A stretch of DNA of 64,000 nucleotides from 58-81 sp012729145 (GTDB lineage Bacteria; Synergistota; Synergistia; Synergistales; Thermovirgaceae), in NCBI GenBank assembly GCA_040770625.1, contig JAXGIW010000003.1, forward strand, positions 161,634-225,633, in the 5' to 3' direction. Shown one piece after another: positions 17,895 to 25,832 of the stretch (the first letter of the stretch is position 1; each line of letters starts with the position of its first letter). The position numbers and the translations under genes were made by a program. The notes under the pieces are model-generated. The model searched no databases. It was not told the DNA's origin and saw nothing but the letters and a program-made list of their open reading frames with translations.

Positions 17895-18764
17895 TTATCT
17901 GGTCTTCCTGCCCAGGAGACCCTGGGGCCGGATCATGAAGACGATTATCATGGCAATGAATGCCAGGGCATCCCTGGGAAGAGGGACCGCAGCGTAACCT
18001 ATAAGCAGGGCTTCGGCCAGTCCGAGAAGAATTGCTGCAAGGACCGCCCCCGGGATGCTCCCCAGACCTCCTACCACTATGATCGCCAGGGTCTTGTAGG
18101 CCGGAACCGCTCCCATGGTCGGATAGACCTGGTTGTAATAAATGCCCACCAGTACCCCCGCCACCGCAGCTACGGCCGAACCCATGGCAAAGGTAATTGA
18201 GATGATCCTCTTTGTGTTGACGCCCATGGCACTGGCCATAGCCATATCCTGGGAGGTAGCCTGCATGGCAAGTCCAAGTTCCGTTCTTTCCGATATGAAC
18301 CAAAGGACCAGTAGTATGGCAAAAGAGGTGAGCAGTACCAGGATCTGCATCCCCCCTATACTGACGCTTCCCAGGGTGAGTGGGCTGAGGGCCAGCCTCC
18401 TGGGGAACCCGAGTATGTAAGGCCCTGCCAGTATCCTGCAGATCTCCTCGATGGAAAGAAATATGGCTATGCTTGCTATCAGGGGCACGTAGGGAGGATA
18501 TTTCAGAAGTGGGTAGTAGATCACCTTTTCTATGGCCACCCCCACTATGGCGCATACCACCATGGCGGCCGCAATGGCTACGAAAAAACTGTCGGTGGCC
18601 TGGAAAGCGAAGAGCCCCACGTATCCTCCTATCGCATATACCCCTGCGTGAGCGACATGAAGGATCCTGAGGATCCCGTAGACCATCGCCAGCCCCAGGG
18701 CCATGAGGGCGTAAATGGAACCGACTGCAAGACCGTTGATGAGATGCTCAATGAATAACTGCAT
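17895..18764 (-). CDS. livH: Liv-type ABC transporter permease LivH (Liv 2)
   Basis: First gene of the second Liv operon, 289 residues. NGLAVGSIYALMALGLAMVYG near the N-terminus (read as NGLAVGSIYALMALG plus LAMVYG) and GGLGSIPGAVLAA near residue 230 mark LivH. The end IVFMIRPQGLLGRK is usual. ATG 18764 is chosen over TTG 18770 because GAGGGG then has ideal spacing. The promoter must lie in the 240 bases upstream, shared with the divergent methyltransferase gene. Confidence 0.92.
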   Translation of the reverse strand: MQLFIEHLINGLAVGSIYALMALGLAMVYGILRILHVAHAGVYAIGGYVGLFAFQATDSFFVAIAAAMVVCAIVGVAIEKVIYYPLLKYPPYVPLIASIAIFLSIEEICRILAGPYILGFPRRLALSPLTLGSVSIGGMQILVLLTSFAILLVLWFISERTELGLAMQATSQDMAMASAMGVNTKRIISITFAMGSAVAAVAGVLVGIYYNQVYPTMGAVPAYKTLAIIVVGGLGSIPGAVLAAILLGLAEALLIGYAAVPLPRDALAFIAMIIVFMIRPQGLLGRKTR

Positions 18765-19004
18765 GTCCAACCCCTCTTGTCGTGATCATTGCCTTTTGAA
18801 GCTCTTCGAAGTCTCGGGCAAGGAACCCTGGAGATCGGGATAAATCCTGAATGGAAGGGACCTCCTGAAGGACTGCGATAGGCTGGGTTACACCCATTCG
18901 AGGACCCTCCGAGATTAAATATTGAGCCTATTTAAGATATCATTGCCCTGCGAACAGTCAAGTATCTAGCTTCCGGGAACATGGCTGTCCAGGGAGGGAG
19001 TGCG

Positions 19005-19679
19005 GTGAGAAATTATTACTCCGGCAAGCTGAATGCCGTCAGGCTTCTGGAAGTCTACCAGACGGGGATCGAGAGGGTCAGACAGTACCTTCAGGCTGAA
19101 ATAGATTTCGTGACAGCAAAGCTATCGGGTCGGGAAAGGGTTCTCGAACTGGGCGCAGGATACGGGAGGATAATGAGGGAGGTCTCGCCCTTCGCAGCCC
19201 GCGTTCTCGGTCTGGACATCTCGGAGGATTCGGTCCTTTTCGGAAAGGAGTACCTCAGGGACAACCCCAACTGCAAACTGGAGATCGCCGACGCCCACCT
19301 CATTGAGTACCGTTCGGAGTTCGACGTGGTTCTCTGTCTCCAGAACGGTCTTTCTGCGATCAAGGGTGATCCCATAAATCTGGTCACAAGAGGGATCAGA
19401 GCCCTGGTTGCGGGGGGCAGCGCATTTTTCAGCACCTACAGCGCCAATTTCTGGGGCCCGAGGCTTGAGTGGTTCATGGAGCAGGCCGACAAAGGGCTCC
19501 TGGGCGAGATCGACTGGGAGAGGACCGGGAAGGGGAGGATAGTATGCCGGGACGGCTTTTCAGCCACCACCTTTTCCGTTGAGGACCTTGAAAAGATGGG
19601 CCAGACCACCGGCCTCCCCTACCTCGTTGAGGAAGTCGATGGCTCAAGCCTCTTCCTGGTCATCAAAAGGACTGGATAG
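19005..19679 (+). CDS. Class I SAM-dependent methyltransferase
   Basis: A 224-residue Rossmann-fold methyltransferase. Motif I VLELGAGYGRIMREV lies at about residues 41-55, motif II acidic residue in VLGLDISEDSV, then IADAHLIEYRSEFDVVLCLQ for motifs III and IV. The acceptor is unknown. GTG 19005 follows AGGGAGGGAG; an in-frame ATG at 18981 lies before that site. It is divergent from Liv operon 2. Confidence 0.88.
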   Translation: MRNYYSGKLNAVRLLEVYQTGIERVRQYLQAEIDFVTAKLSGRERVLELGAGYGRIMREVSPFAARVLGLDISEDSVLFGKEYLRDNPNCKLEIADAHLIEYRSEFDVVLCLQNGLSAIKGDPINLVTRGIRALVAGGSAFFSTYSANFWGPRLEWFMEQADKGLLGEIDWERTGKGRIVCRDGFSATTFSVEDLEKMGQTTGLPYLVEEVDGSSLFLVIKRTG

Positions 19680-19711
19680 CCTGAACGATCAGCTCCTGGA
19701 ACAGGTCTTCA

Positions 19712-20737
19712 CTACTTGACCTTGAAGATCCATCCTTCGGGAGCCTCGATGTCACCGAACTGGATTCCTGTCAGGGTTTCGTAGAGCTTCCTGGTCACAG
19801 GACCGACCTCGGTCTCGCTGTAAAAGACGTGAAGCTTGCCCTTGTACTCTATTCCACCGATGGGGGTTATGACCGCGGCGGTCCCGCAGGCTCCGGCCTC
19901 TGTCAGTTCCTCGAGCCTGTCGATATAGACATCCCTCTCCTCGGCCTCCATCCCCAGGTAGCTCTTCGCCACCTCCAGAAGTGCCTTTCTGGTCACGCTG
20001 GGAAGGATCGACGGCGAGCCGGGGGTGACGAACCTGTTGTCCCTGGTTATCCCGAAGAAGTTTGCGGCTCCCACTTCCTCTATCTTGTTATGAGTCAACG
20101 GGTCGAGGTAGATACAGTCCGCGAAACCCCTCTCTCTGGCGATCTCATGGGGCATCAGGCTTGCGGCGTAGTTCCCGCCCACCTTGGCTGCCCCTGTTCC
20201 GAAGGGAGCTGCCCTGTCGTGTTCTGAAACGGTGAAGTTCACAGGGGCGAGGCCTCCCTTGAAGTAAGCCCCGACGGGCAGGCAGAAGACGCTGAAGATA
20301 TACTCCGGGGCCGGAGCAACCCCGATAACATCGCCGACGCCTATCACGAAAGGCCTGAGGTACAGCGTGGCCCCGGTTCCGTAGGGGGGCACATAAGCCT
20401 CGTTGGCCTTCACTACCTGCATACAGGCGTCAATGAACTGATCGACGGTAACCTCGGGCATCATTATCCTTCGGCAGCTGTCCTGCATCCGCTTTGCGTT
20501 CTGGTCCACCCTGAAGAGCTGGATATCTCCCTCCCTGGTCCGATAGGCCTTAAGACCCTCAAAACAGCACTGTCCGTAATGGAAAACGTTCGAGGCCTCG
20601 CTGATGCATATCTGGTTGTCCTTCACCAGCTTGCCTTCGTCCCACTTGCCGTCCTTCCACCTTGCAATGTAGCGGAGGTCTGTCTTCATGTACTTGAACC
20701 CAAGGTTGTTCCAGTCGATGTTCACTGTTTTACTCAT
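19712..20737 (-). CDS. ilvE: Branched-chain amino acid aminotransferase
   Basis: Fold-type IV PLP enzyme of 341 residues interconverting Leu, Ile and Val with their 2-oxo acids. Type II (eukaryote-like) BCAT blocks are visible: FHYGQCCFEGLKAYR, RLYLRPF-like TLYLRPFVIG, GAAKVGGNYAASL with the PLP lysine, and EELTEAGACGTAAVITPI. In a peptide fermenter it would start oxidative degradation of imported branched-chain amino acids. Start ATG has AGGAGG upstream. It stands alone with no evident partner gene. Confidence 0.95.
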   Translation of the reverse strand: MSKTVNIDWNNLGFKYMKTDLRYIARWKDGKWDEGKLVKDNQICISEASNVFHYGQCCFEGLKAYRTREGDIQLFRVDQNAKRMQDSCRRIMMPEVTVDQFIDACMQVVKANEAYVPPYGTGATLYLRPFVIGVGDVIGVAPAPEYIFSVFCLPVGAYFKGGLAPVNFTVSEHDRAAPFGTGAAKVGGNYAASLMPHEIARERGFADCIYLDPLTHNKIEEVGAANFFGITRDNRFVTPGSPSILPSVTRKALLEVAKSYLGMEAEERDVYIDRLEELTEAGACGTAAVITPIGGIEYKGKLHVFYSETEVGPVTRKLYETLTGIQFGDIEAPEGWIFKVK

Positions 20738-20858
20738 AATTTACCTCCTGATCAGGGTAAGAACTTCCCTGTCTTGTTGTTATGTTCATTTTCTTTCGAC
20801 CCTTTCCCACACCTTCTATGGCACCCAAAAAAGACGGAAGCAAAAATTTCAACCGGTC

Positions 20859-21335
20859 TTATAGGTGCCTGATCTTCACATTCACCCAGCGACGTTGCAG
20901 ATACTCAGCCAGGAACCTCCTGTGGCAGTGGTCCGGTTCGGGCTCAGCGCACAGAAAGACCGTGGGGGTCTCGAAGTCCCTGGGATCCAGCATCTCCTCC
21001 ACTCTTCTCTCTTCCAGCAGTGCAAGGTAGTCCTTCTGGAAGACCTCCCAGCTGCCTCCCTTCTTCTTGTAGGCCTCGAATATCTCCTTCGACGGGGCCA
21101 AAAAGAGGAGGTGCCGATACTGTGCCCCGCAGATGGTCCCAAGAAAGTAGGAGAGGTCGCCCTTCTTTGTGTAACCCGCCAGTTGAGATGTGTTGTTGAG
21201 CCTTATGTCGATCAGGACCTTGATCCCGTGAGCCTTCAAGGTCTCGAAGAACGTTTCGGCCTTCTTGTGGCCGTAACCAATGGTGAATATATCCAACACC
21301 GTTGCCCCCATATCCTTTTGATCTTTCCTATTCAC
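20859..21335 (-). CDS. DUF488-family protein
   Basis: A 158-residue protein of the DUF488 family. Hallmarks are FTIGYGHKKAETFFETLK near the N-terminus, VLIDIRLNNTSQLAGYTKK, and the C-terminal TVFLCAEPEPDHCHRRFLAE with the conserved C...CHR. The function of the family is not established. The start could be GTG 21335 or ATG 21311. Confidence 0.88.
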   Translation of the reverse strand: MNRKDQKDMGATVLDIFTIGYGHKKAETFFETLKAHGIKVLIDIRLNNTSQLAGYTKKGDLSYFLGTICGAQYRHLLFLAPSKEIFEAYKKKGGSWEVFQKDYLALLEERRVEEMLDPRDFETPTVFLCAEPEPDHCHRRFLAEYLQRRWVNVKIRHL

Positions 21336-21389
21336 AGTTATCTTACCTTACTTGCCCTGTTAATAGCGAATTCTTCGACTAACAGAAAA

Positions 21390-21412
21390 AGGGAGGCTTT
21401 TTGGGCCTCCCT
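21390..21412 (-). terminator. Rho-independent terminator after the M20 gene
   Basis: Minus-strand GGGAGGC and GCCTCCC pair around CCAAAAA, followed by TTTTTCTG. It lies 25 bases after the M20 amidohydrolase stop and closes the attenuator-controlled operon. Confidence 0.85.
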
Positions 21413-21436
21413 CAGGTTTTCCTTATAACCCGTCTA

Positions 21437-22630
21437 TCATTTCCTTTTCAGGAAACCAAGCGCTAGCCCCGACAGAAGGGCAGCGCCATCGGCCAGCACG
21501 GCCTCGTTGACTTTGAAATCCGGGCTGTGGTGCTGCGCATCGGTCCCTTTTGTGGGATCTCCCATACCAAGGAAGAAAAGGATCCCGGGGATCTTCTGTT
21601 GATAGAAACTGAAATCCTCCGACCCCATCTCAATGGACATCTCCTCCAGAGCATCTTTGCCCACAAGATCGCCCGCCACCTCGACGAAAAGATCGACCAG
21701 TTCCCCGTTGTTCACTGTAACAGGATAAACCGGGATAAAGTCAACCTTGACGTCACACCTCATTGCAGCACCTATGCCCTCCCCTATCCTCTTGAGACGA
21801 TCCGGTATTTCATCCCTGATCACCGGGCTGGTGGTCCTGAGGTTGCCGGAAAGACGGGCTTTCTCGGGGATAATGTTGGGTGCGGTACCACAGTCGATCG
21901 TCCCGACACTGAGAACTACCGCTTCCCTCGGATCCACTTCCCTGCTGACTATGGTCTGCGCCGTTGAGATCAGCGTGGCAGCTGCGATCGAGGGATCAAC
22001 CGCTTCGTGGGGTCTGGACCCATGGCCACCCTTTCCCTTAACTTCGATCTCCCAGATGTCGGCCGAAGCCATTATGGGTCCCTTACGGAAACCCACTTTT
22101 CCCGCTTCGAGAGTGGCCCAGACGTGAAGACCGCAAATGGCGTCAACCCCGTCAAGTACCCCCTCGCTCACCAGCTGCTTTGCTCCTGAATGAATACCTG
22201 ATTCTTCTCCTGGCTGAAAAATAAGTCGAACCGTTCCGGGAATATTGTCCTTGATCTTTGCCAAAACATGGGCAACTCCCAGAAGAATGGCCGCATGAGC
22301 GTCATGGCCACAGGCATGCATAACGCCCTCACATGAGGATCTCCAGGGCTCATCCACTGCCTCGTCAACGGGAAGAGCGTCAATATCTGCCCGAATGGCG
22401 ATCACAGGACCATTCGCCTTTCCTGTTATGTCGGCAGTGACTCCCGTACCGGTATTGTCGAACCCCCTGCGGATATTCTCAAATCCCAGTCCGGAAAGGG
22501 TCGACTCTATAACCTTCGAGGTTCTTTCCTCCTTCCAGGAAAGCTCGGGATGAGCGTGGAAATCCCTTCGGTAGTCGATTATTTTATCCTCGACACCTTT
22601 GACAAGATTACGGATCAATTCAAGGTCCAC
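21437..22630 (-). CDS. M20-family amidohydrolase (N-acyl amino acid / hippurate hydrolase type)
   Basis: Zinc-dependent amidohydrolase of 397 residues. RRDFHAHPELSWKEERTSKV is the N-terminal block, GVMHACGHDAHAAILLGVA carries metal ligands, LIFQPGEESGIHSGAKQLV the catalytic glutamate, and SEDFSFYQQKIPG and HHSPDF the last ligands. The family removes acyl groups from N-acyl amino acids or splits indole-acyl amino acids. GTG 22630 has GGGGG at the right distance; GTG 22639 is an alternative. It starts 17 bases after a predicted transporter, so the two probably handle the same compound. Confidence 0.92.
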   Translation of the reverse strand: MDLELIRNLVKGVEDKIIDYRRDFHAHPELSWKEERTSKVIESTLSGLGFENIRRGFDNTGTGVTADITGKANGPVIAIRADIDALPVDEAVDEPWRSSCEGVMHACGHDAHAAILLGVAHVLAKIKDNIPGTVRLIFQPGEESGIHSGAKQLVSEGVLDGVDAICGLHVWATLEAGKVGFRKGPIMASADIWEIEVKGKGGHGSRPHEAVDPSIAAATLISTAQTIVSREVDPREAVVLSVGTIDCGTAPNIIPEKARLSGNLRTTSPVIRDEIPDRLKRIGEGIGAAMRCDVKVDFIPVYPVTVNNGELVDLFVEVAGDLVGKDALEEMSIEMGSEDFSFYQQKIPGILFFLGMGDPTKGTDAQHHSPDFKVNEAVLADGAALLSGLALGFLKRK

Positions 22631-22646
22631 GATGTACACCCCCTGT

Positions 22647-23828
22647 CTAGAAAAGCTTGACCAGAAATCCAGCCAGGAAAACTGAAGCTATCGTAACGGT
22701 CGTAAACCCTGATACGAGCATCTTTGGAAGGATCCCTGTAAGCACGAACTCCCTTTCCTCAGGCGTCTCACCAACAGCATTTGCCACCTCCTGGGAAATA
22801 ATGAAAGTCCCCGGAAAACCGAAAAGGCAGCAGACCCCTATGGCCAAAGACATCTCCCAGGAGTATTTGAAGAACCTGGAAGAGACCAGCGCGACAAGAA
22901 CGATCCCTACAAGGGCGATCGCAAAAGAGGCCGCCACTGGAGTGATCAGAGACATTACCATCTCGGGTGTGGCCTTGTTCAGGCTCATGAATATCGGTAC
23001 CAAAAGGGCGAAAAGAGCAAGCCCTGTGGCTTTTGCCTTGTCAAGGATCTGGTATTCCAGAAACCCTGCCTCGTAGAAAATGATCCCGAAGAAGAGTGCC
23101 ATAACGAAGCTGTTGATCACTCCGCCAAGAAGGTTCGCCACTGTCACAGCCAGCCAGCCGATCAGCATGGCTTTCATGATAAGAATGAAGGAGGTTTGAA
23201 GGTCTTTCGGAGTCTCCGGAAAGACCCTCCAGGCTGGCTTTTCTTCAACGGATGGTTTATCGGGATCCCTTTTTTCTTCGATCTTCTCCCCACTTCTGAA
23301 CTGCCCACGAAGACGGCGTCCCTCCCTTGACAGGCAGAACGAGGCGATCGGCAGGCCGACGAAATTCTGCAGGACAAGCAGAAGAGTGAGGAATACGAGA
23401 ACAGTATCAAGACCTTTTGCTTTTGCCGCTTCGCTCATTATGAGAGTTGCCACTACGCCGCCAGAGATCGGACCTGCTGCAGGCACCGCGAAATCTTTGC
23501 CTATAAGCGGTGATCCGATGATGAAAAGTGCTGCAGAAGCCGCAATGATGGCACCGAGTGCAATTATTACCGTTTTCCACTCTTCCTTGAGGTCTCTCAG
23601 TTTCATCAGTGTTCCCATGTGTATCATCAGCATGGGAATGAGAGCCAGGGCAAACTTGACTATCTGGGCATCCTCAAAGAGTGTTTTCGGTACGCCGAAC
23701 CAGAAGCCGACCATGAATATGATCCCCGATACAAAAAGCATGGAGAAAACCGCTTTTGTCTTTTGTGCAACAAAATCTCCGATCGCATAGACCAGAGCAA
23801 TTACAAGAAGTGCTGTTACTGCGTTCAT
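22647..23828 (-). CDS. Unrecognised multi-spanning membrane transporter-like protein
   Basis: A 393-residue protein with about ten hydrophobic helices in two halves. The halves are joined by a charged loop at about residues 170-195 (SREGRRLRGQFRSGEKIEEK). The two halves each contain a small-residue stretch (AGPISGGVVATLIMSE and LFGFPGTFIISQEVANAV), reminiscent of two-fold pseudo-symmetric secondary carriers such as the glutamate or citrate symporters, but the family could not be named. ATG 23828 follows GAGGAGG and overlaps the stop of a 21-codon frame. Its placement between an aromatic-codon attenuator and an M20 hydrolase suggests uptake of an aromatic amino acid or an N-acyl or peptide derivative (inference). 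Confidence 0.75.
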   Translation of the reverse strand: MNAVTALLVIALVYAIGDFVAQKTKAVFSMLFVSGIIFMVGFWFGVPKTLFEDAQIVKFALALIPMLMIHMGTLMKLRDLKEEWKTVIIALGAIIAASAALFIIGSPLIGKDFAVPAAGPISGGVVATLIMSEAAKAKGLDTVLVFLTLLLVLQNFVGLPIASFCLSREGRRLRGQFRSGEKIEEKRDPDKPSVEEKPAWRVFPETPKDLQTSFILIMKAMLIGWLAVTVANLLGGVINSFVMALFFGIIFYEAGFLEYQILDKAKATGLALFALLVPIFMSLNKATPEMVMSLITPVAASFAIALVGIVLVALVSSRFFKYSWEMSLAIGVCCLFGFPGTFIISQEVANAVGETPEEREFVLTGILPKMLVSGFTTVTIASVFLAGFLVKLF

Positions 23829-23890
23829 TTTCCACTCCTCCTCAAAATTGGGATTATCAACGGGACCTTCCCTGTTTCAGATGCGGACAT
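23825..23890 (-). CDS. 21-residue ORF translationally coupled to the transporter
   Basis: An ATG at 23888-23890 sits behind GGGAGGTGG and opens 21 codons (MSASETGKVPLIIPILRRSGK, shown up to 20: MSASETGKVPLIIPILRRSG). Its TGA overlaps the transporter start as AATGA. It could be a real small protein, a coupling ORF that loads ribosomes for the transporter, or chance. The strong ribosome site is what makes it worth listing. Confidence 0.4.
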   Translation of the reverse strand: MSASETGKVPLIIPILRRSGK

Positions 23891-23932
23891 TTACCACCTC
23901 CCTGCGATCACAAAGGCTCTCCCCCAAAAAAA

Positions 23933-23957
23933 GGGAGGGACCTTCAAGGTCCCTCCC
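23933..23957 (-). terminator. Second terminator of the leader region (T2)
   Basis: On the minus strand GGGAGGGACCT and AGGTCCCTCCC form an 11-base-pair stem closed by TGA, followed by TTTTTTT. It lies about 105 bases before the transporter start, so transcripts must read through it. Its centre CCTTGAAG is complementary to CTTCAAGG in the 3' arm of the upstream terminator. Confidence 0.88.
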
Positions 23958-23987
23958 CGTCTGATCTGCCGCTGTGCCAAAACAAAA

Positions 23988-24032
23988 GGGGCCTTGAAGT
24001 GAATCCCTAAAGGGATCCGCCTCCAAGGCCCC
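23988..24032 (-). terminator. First terminator of the leader region (T1, segments 3 and 4)
   Basis: On the minus strand GGGGCCTTGGAG pairs with CTTCAAGGCCCC (11 of 12 positions), enclosing a smaller ATCCCTTTAGGGAT-type hairpin, and TTTTGTTTT follows. The 5' arm also contains GAGGCGGA, which can pair instead with TCTGCCTC in the leader-peptide coding region (24072-24079 region), the antiterminator alternative. Confidence 0.85.
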
Positions 24033-24045
24033 TGATCGCTAAAGT

Positions 24046-24126
24046 TTAAGCTGACCCAGGCTCCTCGAGGCAGACCATCATGGTCTGCCAATAATAGAAA
24101 AACCCTGTTACAATCATCTTCTTCAC
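24046..24126 (-). CDS. Leader peptide of 26 residues with FFYYW
   Basis: GTG 24124-24126 lies eight bases after GGAGG and opens 26 codons, ending at TAA 24046-24048. The peptide reads VKKMIVTGFFYYW then QTMMVCLEEPGSA. Five consecutive aromatic codons end exactly where a hairpin begins: GGCAGACC and GGTCTGCC, loop ATGAT. A consensus promoter lies just upstream and two terminators downstream, the plan of ribosome-mediated attenuation in trp and phe operons. A ribosome slowed at the Phe, Tyr or Trp codons would mask the first arm and free the second for antitermination. Confidence 0.8.
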   Translation of the reverse strand: MKKMIVTGFFYYWQTMMVCLEEPGSA

Positions 24127-24155
24127 AAGTGTTACCTCCGTAACAGATTAAAGGG

Positions 24156-24183
24156 ATTCTAACATTTGCTCAATATCTGTCAA
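24156..24183 (-). promoter_or_regulatory. Promoter of the attenuator-controlled operon
   Basis: Minus-strand TTGACA (24178-24183), a 16-base spacer and TAGAAT (24156-24161) make a near-consensus sigma-70-type promoter. It overlaps the 3' end of ridA. The predicted start near 24149 leaves a leader of about 23 bases before the leader-peptide GTG. Confidence 0.7.
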
Positions 24184-24619
24184 TACCGGGGCCTTCCTTC
24201 GTATGGGGCTCTGACCGGGAAAACCCTTGTCTGCTCTCTCCAACGTCAACAGCAGCGACGGCATCCATCTCGATCTGGAAACCGTAGTGAAGGTCCCTTG
24301 TAGGGACCACCACCCTGGCGGGTTTGTGGTCTCCAAAAAAGTCCGCGTAGACCTTGTTAACCCTGTCCCAGAGCACGATGTTCGAAACATATACCGTAAC
24401 CCTGATAACTTTTCCCTTTCCGCTACCGGAAGCTTTCAGTACAGCTTCAAGGTTTGCCAGTACCCTCGCAGACTGCTCCTCTATGGTCCCCAGCTGCTTC
24501 TCACCCGTCTTCGGGTCAATGGGCAGCTGCCCGGACACAAATACCAGGCCAGCGTGAACAACAGCCTGGGAGTAATGCCCCGAAGGCTCCGGGGCAAAAT
24601 GAGTGTTAATGTATTCCAT
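24170..24619 (-). CDS. ridA: RidA-family (Rid/YjgF/UK114) enamine/imine deaminase
   Basis: A 149-residue trimeric-type deaminase that hydrolyses reactive 2-aminoacrylate-like intermediates from PLP enzymes. Blocks include PSGHYSQAVVHAGLVFVSGQ, QSARVLANLEAVLKASG, VSNIVLWDRVNKVYADFFG and ARVVVPTRDLHYGFQIEMDA. The usual arginine of the RVxV block is present. The C-terminus carries about 20 extra residues (GESRQGFSRSEPHTKEGPG) beyond the usual family length, ending inside the next promoter. ATG 24619 has GGAGGGAAG before it. A 124-base piece is repeated exactly at 33402-33525. Confidence 0.9.
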   Translation of the reverse strand: MEYINTHFAPEPSGHYSQAVVHAGLVFVSGQLPIDPKTGEKQLGTIEEQSARVLANLEAVLKASGSGKGKVIRVTVYVSNIVLWDRVNKVYADFFGDHKPARVVVPTRDLHYGFQIEMDAVAAVDVGESRQGFSRSEPHTKEGPGIDRY

Positions 24620-24659
24620 CTCTTCCCTCCAATCTCCGGCAAGTGAAAACTCTTTTTTT

Positions 24660-24665
24660 ATTATA
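24660..24665 (-). promoter_or_regulatory. Possible -10 box (TATAAT) of ridA
   Basis: Minus-strand TATAAT lies about 40 bases upstream of the ridA start. No convincing -35 box was found at 16-18 bases, so this is a weak call. Confidence 0.35.
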
Positions 24666-24787
24666 ACCAAAGTACCTCAAATAACTATCAGGTATTCATA
24701 TAATTATTGCAAAAGCAGGGTAACACAATTCTTCCAGACCCCTGACTAAAGAGCTTCCGAAACAATATCTGATTGTTCGAAAAAAAA

Positions 24788-24805
24788 GGAGACCTTCAGG
24801 TCTCC
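24788..24805 (-). terminator. Rho-independent terminator of the dpp operon
   Basis: Minus-strand GGAGACC and GGTCTCC pair around TGAA and are followed by TTTTTTTT. It is about 40 bases after the dppF stop. Confidence 0.92.
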
Positions 24806-24843
24806 TTTGGAACAGTTCGGTTTTCCCCAGAGAGAGCAACGCT

Positions 24844-25830
24844 TCAAGAGGACCGGAAAGAGCTGTTTTTAAACAGATGACAGGCGGCAAAATGTTTTTC
24901 TCCGACTTCCATGTTCGATGGATCCTCCAGACTGCAGATCGAAAGGACTTCCGGACATCTTCCGGCAAACCGGCATCCGGGCTTTGGATCGATAGCACTG
25001 GGAATATCACCTTTGATAGGCTCAATGGGCTTGACTTTCCCATCAGGATCAATAACCGGTATCGCCCTTAGCAATGCTTTCGTATAAGGGTGGCAGGGAG
25101 AGTTAAAAACATCCTCCACTTTCCCTGTTTCAACTATCTTTCCAAGATACATTACGGCTATCCTGTCTGCCAGATAATGAACCACACTGAGGTCATGAGA
25201 TATTAGAATATATGAAAGATTAAATTTGTTCCTCAATTCGAGCAGCAAATTCAGGATTACCGCCTGGGAAAAGGTATCTATTGCACTGGTCGGCTCATCC
25301 AGGATCACCAGTTCAGGTTGAAGAGCGATAGACCTTGCTATCCCCACAAGCTGTCTTTCCCCTCCCGCAAATTCATGAGGGAAAGAATCCAACCTTTCAG
25401 GTTCCAGACCCACCATGGAAAACAGGTTTTCAATCCTTCCATTGAGCTCTTTCCCTGATGCAATCCTGTGAACTTTGAAAGGTTCGGCCAGGATCTTGCG
25501 AACAGTCTTCCTCGGGTTCAAAGACCAGAAAGGATCCTGAAAGACCATCTGCACGCAGCGTTTTACCTTTCGGCTCTTGCGAATAGTTGAAATATCCTGA
25601 CCGTTAAGGGAAATACTGCCTGCGGTGGTTGGGTAGATCCCCATGATGAGTTGTGCAAGGGTGCTTTTGCCACAACCTGTCTCTCCAACGACCCCCAAGA
25701 CTTCCCCACGCCTTAATCTTAGATCCACGCCATCTACTGCATGGACTTTTTTAATGGTTTTTTGCCAGAAACCGACTCTAAGAGGGAAATGCTTGTAAAC
25801 CTCGTTGAGAACAAGAAGATCTTGTCCCAT
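24844..25830 (-). CDS. dppF: Dipeptide/oligopeptide ABC transporter ATP-binding protein DppF
   Basis: ATPase of 328 residues. Walker A VGETGCGKST is at about residues 50-59, the signature is EFAGGERQLVGIARSIAL (unusual FAGGE), Walker B LVILDEPTSAID, and the C-terminal oligopeptide/dipeptide domain shows CRFAGRCP. That extension is typical of DppD/DppF and OppD/OppF. ATG follows AGGAGG and lies two bases after dppD. Last gene of the operon. Confidence 0.93.
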   Translation of the reverse strand: MGQDLLVLNEVYKHFPLRVGFWQKTIKKVHAVDGVDLRLRRGEVLGVVGETGCGKSTLAQLIMGIYPTTAGSISLNGQDISTIRKSRKVKRCVQMVFQDPFWSLNPRKTVRKILAEPFKVHRIASGKELNGRIENLFSMVGLEPERLDSFPHEFAGGERQLVGIARSIALQPELVILDEPTSAIDTFSQAVILNLLLELRNKFNLSYILISHDLSVVHYLADRIAVMYLGKIVETGKVEDVFNSPCHPYTKALLRAIPVIDPDGKVKPIEPIKGDIPSAIDPKPGCRFAGRCPEVLSICSLEDPSNMEVGEKHFAACHLFKNSSFRSS

Positions 25831-25832
25831 TG

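Noticed and set aside
2579..24714. Shared 15-base ATAATTATTGCAAAA upstream of rubrerythrin (2579-2593) and ridA (24700-24714)
   Set aside because: A few 15-base matches are expected by chance in 64 kb. No symmetry or known operator could be recognised, though a shared stress regulator is not excluded.
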